A stretch of DNA of 10,037 nt from NCBI GenBank assembly GCA_937901695.1, contig CALDJN010000217.1, forward strand, positions 1-10,037. Direction: 5' to 3'. The notes under the pieces are model-generated. The model saw nothing but the letters and a program-made list of their open reading frames with translations. It was not told where the DNA came from and did not search any database. A program made the translations under genes and the position numbers. Positions 7,329-10,037 of the stretch are shown one piece after another (the first letter of the stretch is position 1; each line of letters opens with the position of its first letter). This DNA is from an uncultured Anaerocolumna sp. (lineage in GTDB: Bacteria > Bacillota > Clostridia > Lachnospirales > Lachnospiraceae).

Positions 7329-7402
7329 AGTCTTATTTAATCCTTTCTTTCGTTCTATTATGTTATTATGATGTAAAATCATATCATCAAGCTAAATCAT
7401 TT

Positions 7403-8203
7403 TCAAGCAGGGAATATAGTATAATCTCTAAGTTTCCTTGATATTCTTACCTTATTATATATAAGAGCATACTTGACCTCATCCAAACCATCAATATAAT
7501 TCACCGGATAATCTTTCGTGAAACCTTTATTTTTCAAAAGATTAACTGCCTTATTATAAGCGATAGCAGCTTCCTGCTCGGAAGAATATTTTCCTATTAT
7601 ATAATCTCCATTAATATGTATCTTAGCCGTATATCTTGGTAATCCTCTTTCAAATGACTTGCTAACCCCATAATAAGGGTTAATAATCTTAATATTGCCA
7701 TACCGATAATCACTAGAATCACCATTTACAAACCGATAATCTCTTCCTGGCACTGCAAAATTCTTAATACCATAGCGGGAGAGGATATTCACCTGCATAC
7801 CATAATCGGATACGAACAGGTGCCCGCCTCTTCGCATAATCTTATGCTCGGCATAATAGAATAAGTCGTCAACATCAAATTTAAAAAGTATTTTCTTATT
7901 ATAATAATATATAAAATAATTTTTCTTTAGATAAATAGGATTTTTAAAATAAATACCATTATCCCTAAGATTAATAAGTACAACCCATTTATCAAAGGAT
8001 AAAGCATAGCTGCTCTTATAATCATCAATTTTGTAACAATTCTCCCGAAGAATTTCTACAGCTGTGTCGTATGCCCGACCGGCTAAATCGGAAGCAGAAT
8101 AGCTGCCTAGACTAATGTGCTTGCATTTGTGAGTAATGGAAGCACGGTAATAGATATCTCCATTTTTCTTCTTGGTAATGTATACACCCGGTACCCGTTC
8201 CAA
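7403..8203 (-). CDS. AP2 / degenerate HNH / AP2 DNA-binding protein
   Basis: This 266-residue soluble protein starts at a TTG with a perfect AGGAGG 8 bases upstream (8212-8217). Residues 5-52 and 178-227 are two AP2-like three-strand/one-helix domains: GVYITKKKNGDIYYRASI, then LGSYSASDLAGRAYDTAVEIL; and RYTAKIHINGDYIIGKY, then SEQEAAIAYNKAVNLL. Between them, residues about 115-176 resemble the HNH domain of phage HNH-AP2 homing endonucleases. The typical V-D-H-I-N-G-D-x-x-D-N-R-x-x-N is YRFVNGDSSDYRYGN here. The catalytic His is F158, while N160, D165, R167 and N170 of the scaffold remain. I infer a DNA-binding protein without nuclease activity, perhaps a regulator of its own operon, which includes the surface protein at 5526. 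AP2 proteins can also be mobile-element remnants. The repeated domain and the operon position argue for a retained function. Confidence 0.8.
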   Translation of the reverse strand: MERVPGVYITKKKNGDIYYRASITHKCKHISLGSYSASDLAGRAYDTAVEILRENCYKIDDYKSSYALSFDKWVVLINLRDNGIYFKNPIYLKKNYFIYYYNKKILFKFDVDDLFYYAEHKIMRRGGHLFVSDYGMQVNILSRYGIKNFAVPGRDYRFVNGDSSDYRYGNIKIINPYYGVSKSFERGLPRYTAKIHINGDYIIGKYSSEQEAAIAYNKAVNLLKNKGFTKDYPVNYIDGLDEVKYALIYNKVRISRKLRDYTIFPA

Positions 8204-8211
8204 AGTGTGCT

Positions 8212-8217
8212 CCTCCT
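8212..8217 (-). promoter_or_regulatory. Ribosome binding site supporting a TTG start at 8203
   Basis: On the minus strand AGGAGG is followed by 8 bases and then TTG at 8203. The spacing is ideal and no in-frame ATG or GTG is as well placed. Confidence 0.85.
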
Positions 8218-8255
8218 TAATGTAAATAAACGTATTCTAAGTTTGCTAATCCTAT

Positions 8256-8270
8256 GTAATAGGTTATTAC
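8256..8270. promoter_or_regulatory. Palindrome at the transcription start of the AP2 operon
   Basis: GTAATA-GGT-TATTAC is a perfect 6-base inverted repeat with a 3-base centre. It lies next to the -10 box (8272-8277), where the minus-strand transcript should begin. That is a suitable place for a repressor operator. The binding protein is unknown, and the AP2 protein itself is a guess. Confidence 0.45.
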
Positions 8271-8271
8271 C

Positions 8272-8301
8272 ATATTAAACTGTTTCTGGATGGAATGTCA
8301 A
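8272..8301 (-). promoter_or_regulatory. Promoter of the AP2/surface-protein operon
   Basis: On the minus strand a perfect -35 TTGACA (8301-8296), an 18-base spacer and a -10 TAATAT (8277-8272) are visible. The transcript would start near 8265 and carry a leader of roughly 60 bases before the TTG start at 8203. Confidence 0.75.
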
Positions 8302-8328
8302 TAACAGGATAGTATGAAAATTTTTTTG

Positions 8329-8344
8329 TTCTATATGTATAGAA
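8329..8344. promoter_or_regulatory. 16-base perfect palindrome upstream of the AP2 promoter
   Basis: TTCTATATGTATAGAA has 7-base arms around TG and sits about 28 bases upstream of the -35 box of the minus-strand operon. Its position fits an activator or upstream operator site. The regulator is unknown. Confidence 0.45.
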
Positions 8345-8720
8345 AATAATAAACTGGATATACTTTAGAAGTAGTCTCATTTTTCCCTGGCATTTTCAGC
8401 AATATGAGCTATAAGAGCCACAAAGTAAATATTACATAAATATTACACAATTGTTAAATGAAAATGTAAGCAAAACAAGGATAAAACAGTTTAAATCAGG
8501 CTTTTACATAATTTAAAAGAAAAAAACTTATTAAAAAATGAATAAAAGAAAAAAAGTGGCGTAAAATATTTAATAAATGGTTAACAATTTGTTAAAATAT
8601 GATTAGAGAAAATGACTAAAAAAGTTATTATTGTAGCACTTATATTTGTCTGATGTGCAATGAAGAGGAAAACTATAGTAAATGAAATATGTAGTATGTT
8701 CCAAAGTTAACGAAAGCTTA
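8345..8720. other. Very AT-rich divergent intergenic region without a supportable gene
   Basis: The stretch is very rich in A and T and has no convincing ORF. It holds a perfect tandem duplication of TAAATATTACA (8426-8436 and 8437-8447) and the palindrome TTAACAATTTGTTAA (8581-8595, 6-base arms). These could be regulatory sites for the hydrolase, whose promoter lies just downstream at 8721. No terminator or known RNA element was recognised. Confidence 0.5.
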
Positions 8721-8748
8721 TTGACACCATTAAGTGAGATGATATAAT
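8721..8748 (+). promoter_or_regulatory. Strong vegetative promoter of the cell-wall hydrolase gene
   Basis: TTGACA (8721-8726), a 16-base spacer and TATAAT (8743-8748) are both perfect consensus boxes. The start should be near 8755, leaving a leader of about 90 bases. The match to housekeeping SigA, rather than to a sporulation sigma factor, suggests expression during growth even though the domain is related to spore germination enzymes. Confidence 0.85.
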
Positions 8749-8844
8749 TGTTAAAGCTTAAAACAGATATGAAAAAAATGGTAAACAAATAAAATGTTAT
8801 CAAGATGCATTTAAGCTAAAAAAATAAGAAAAGAGGATGTATGC

Positions 8845-9807
8845 ATGCTAAATATACACTCGTTTCTTCATAGGGTTAAGATGCCATCACTTAAAAAAAT
8901 ATTCTTAGGTAACAATGGCAAGCATAAGAATCGTATGGCAGTCATCGCTTATATGATGGCTACGGTCTTATTTATTCTTAGTCCAGACTATATCTATGGC
9001 GCAAGCAATTATGATATGCAATTTGTAGGGAGTACAATTACAAGTGCCAAAGAAATAGAAGAAGAAACAGCTAATGAAGCAATAGTACGAACCGATATAG
9101 TAGAAAGACTTACAAAGGAGATTACGGGAAGCAATCCATTCATACTATTAAATTTAACTGATAATTATGAAGAATATAAAAAACCATTTACTAAGGGGTT
9201 AATGTTAGATAACACAATAGAAAGTACTTCAGAGAATACAAAGGCAAACTCCAAAGAAGGAGCAGCTGCCAAGGTTGATAGCAGTTCAACTGATAAAAGT
9301 ACAAAAATGGATAAGAGCAAAAAACAAACAGAAAAATTAAACGCAAAAAATATCAAGTCCAATAAAGCTGGGGAAGCAGCAAAAGAAACCCAAGCAACTA
9401 GTAAAACTAAAAACGTTGTAAAGTTATCTAAAAAGGATAAAGAAATATTACAGCGAATTGTAGAAGCAGAAGCTACCGGAGAAGACATAAAAGGCAGAAT
9501 GCTTGTAGCTAATGTCATTCTAAACCGGGTAAATGATAATTACTTTCCAAATACTGTGGAGGAAGTTGTATTCCAAAACAATGGCAGAACGTATCAATTC
9601 TCACCAATCAAAGACAAAAGATACTGGTCAGTTAAGATTTCACAAGATACCATTACCGCAGTGGACAGAGTGATGGCAGGAGAAGATTACTCTCAAGGAG
9701 CTTTATACTTCTCAGCAAGATCCAAAGCGGACAAGAACAGCATGTCCTGGTTTGATAGAAATCTAGAATTCCTATTCAAATACGGCGGCCACGAATTCTT
9801 CCGTTAA
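8845..9807 (+). CDS. SleB/CwlJ-like cell-wall hydrolase
   Basis: This 320-residue secreted or membrane-anchored peptidoglycan hydrolase has a long basic N-terminus and one hydrophobic segment (about residues 31-52) acting as signal or anchor. A mixed region and a Lys/Ser/Ala-rich linker (about 130-195) follow. The Hydrolase_2 (SleB) domain occupies about 197-320. Its core ILQRIVEAEATGE places E209 where SleB enzymes carry their catalytic glutamate. It also shows GRMLVANVILNRV, FSPIKDKRYW, GALYFSA and the terminal YGGHEFFR motif. In the family this domain is a muramic-lactam-specific lytic transglycosylase of spore cortex, but clostridia carry several copies, some used in growth. The consensus SigA-type promoter favours a growth role here. 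The start is supported by AGAGGA (8832-8837) 7 bases before the ATG. The gene stands alone and ends in its own terminator. Confidence 0.9.
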   Translation: MLNIHSFLHRVKMPSLKKIFLGNNGKHKNRMAVIAYMMATVLFILSPDYIYGASNYDMQFVGSTITSAKEIEEETANEAIVRTDIVERLTKEITGSNPFILLNLTDNYEEYKKPFTKGLMLDNTIESTSENTKANSKEGAAAKVDSSSTDKSTKMDKSKKQTEKLNAKNIKSNKAGEAAKETQATSKTKNVVKLSKKDKEILQRIVEAEATGEDIKGRMLVANVILNRVNDNYFPNTVEEVVFQNNGRTYQFSPIKDKRYWSVKISQDTITAVDRVMAGEDYSQGALYFSARSKADKNSMSWFDRNLEFLFKYGGHEFFR

Positions 9808-9845
9808 ACAAAACTAAGTGTCCTTCCAAGGCACTCCCCAAAAGC

Positions 9846-9935
9846 TGTCATTCTGAGCGAAGATTCAACGAAGTTGAATTCGCGAAGAATCCCGAATCTC
9901 GAGAATTCTTCCCCTCCCCAGAATGACATTTTTTT
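9846..9935 (+). terminator. Branched terminator built from a palindromic repeat
   Basis: TGTCATTCTG (9846-9855) pairs with CAGAATGACA (9919-9928), followed by seven T. Inside the outer stem are two further hairpins, ATTCAAC/GTTGAAT (9863-9869 with 9873-9879) and GAAGAAT/ATTCTTC (9884-9890 with 9905-9911). The RNA can therefore fold as a three-way junction. The sequence belongs to the same family as 5281-5446, so a dispersed repeat appears to serve as the hydrolase gene's terminator. Confidence 0.8.
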
Positions 9936-9944
9936 ATAAAAGTC

Positions 9945-9973
9945 TTTACATTTATGCGATAGAATGTTATAGT
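9945..9973 (+). promoter_or_regulatory. Promoter pointing into the contig end
   Basis: TTTACA (9945-9950), a 17-base spacer and TATAGT (9968-9973) are visible. AAAAGGAG (9982-9989) and an ATG at 10004 (spacing 14, somewhat long) follow. They would open a gene cut off by the contig end after about three codons. Confidence 0.6.
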
Positions 9974-10012
9974 AAAGATAGAAAAGGAGCAACCGTCCAC
10001 AAAATGGTTAAC

Positions 10013-10037
10013 AGATCGGAAGAGCGTCGTGTAGGGA
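10013..10037. other. Illumina adapter sequence (not biological)
   Basis: The last 25 bases begin AGATCGGAAGAGC and continue exactly as the TruSeq universal adapter. This is read-through contamination at a contig end. Bases after 10012 should not be annotated. Confidence 0.97.

Noticed and set aside
6661..7371. Plus-strand ORFs rich in Ser/Leu/Lys or His/Gln repeats opposite the surface-protein stalk
   Set aside because: These are antisense shadows of in-frame repeats. The minus frame has a membrane helix, recognisable domains and an operon context.
8603..8803. 66-residue minus-strand ORF
   Set aside because: It contains the consensus promoter of the hydrolase on the opposite strand, has no recognisable domain, and is the kind of open frame expected in very AT-rich DNA.
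9804..9992. 62-residue minus-strand ORF
   Set aside because: It crosses the branched terminator and the next promoter and has no protein-like pattern.

Overview
The window looks like the end of a draft contig from a low-GC Firmicute, most likely a Lachnospiraceae-type clostridium. The evidence is AT-rich coding DNA, strong AGGAGG/AAAGGA-type ribosome sites, consensus SigA-like promoters, a SleB-type cell-wall hydrolase and a DUF6273 surface protein. The genus assignment is inference only. The last 25 bases are Illumina adapter, so the biological sequence ends near base 10012.

Layout. Bases 1-130 are a GC-rich, degenerate tandem array, probably the tail of an unseen upstream gene. A plus-strand ABC-2 export locus follows: a large membrane-anchored extracellular protein (158-2785), its overlapping ATPase (2772-3713), a 230-base structured gap, and the permease (3944-4888). 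The permease stop codon leads straight into an array of about ten 18-base repeats, followed by a bidirectional hairpin terminator. Next comes a nested palindromic cluster of the GTCATTCTGAACGAAG repeat family.

A two-gene minus-strand operon converges on that terminator. Its first gene (8203-7403, TTG start) encodes an AP2 / degenerate HNH / AP2 protein that looks like a homing endonuclease turned DNA-binding protein. Its second gene (7328-5526) encodes a membrane-anchored surface protein: an Asp/Asn-rich repetitive stalk, two Ig-like (BIG2) domains and a C-terminal DUF6273 domain with a predicted C-type-lectin-like fold. The operon promoter is flanked by two palindromes. Divergently, a strong TTGACA-16-TATAAT promoter drives a SleB-like hydrolase (8845-9807), which ends in a branched terminator made from the same palindromic repeat family. 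A new promoter then points into the contig end.

Common theme: the products act at the cell envelope (export machinery, surface lectin-like protein, wall hydrolase). The window is also unusually rich in short tandem repeats, two of which start exactly at a stop codon. The most unusual items are the AP2-deadHNH-AP2 gene operonic with a DUF6273 surface protein, the stop-codon-anchored minisatellites, the nested inverted repeat cluster, and the structured gap in front of the permease.
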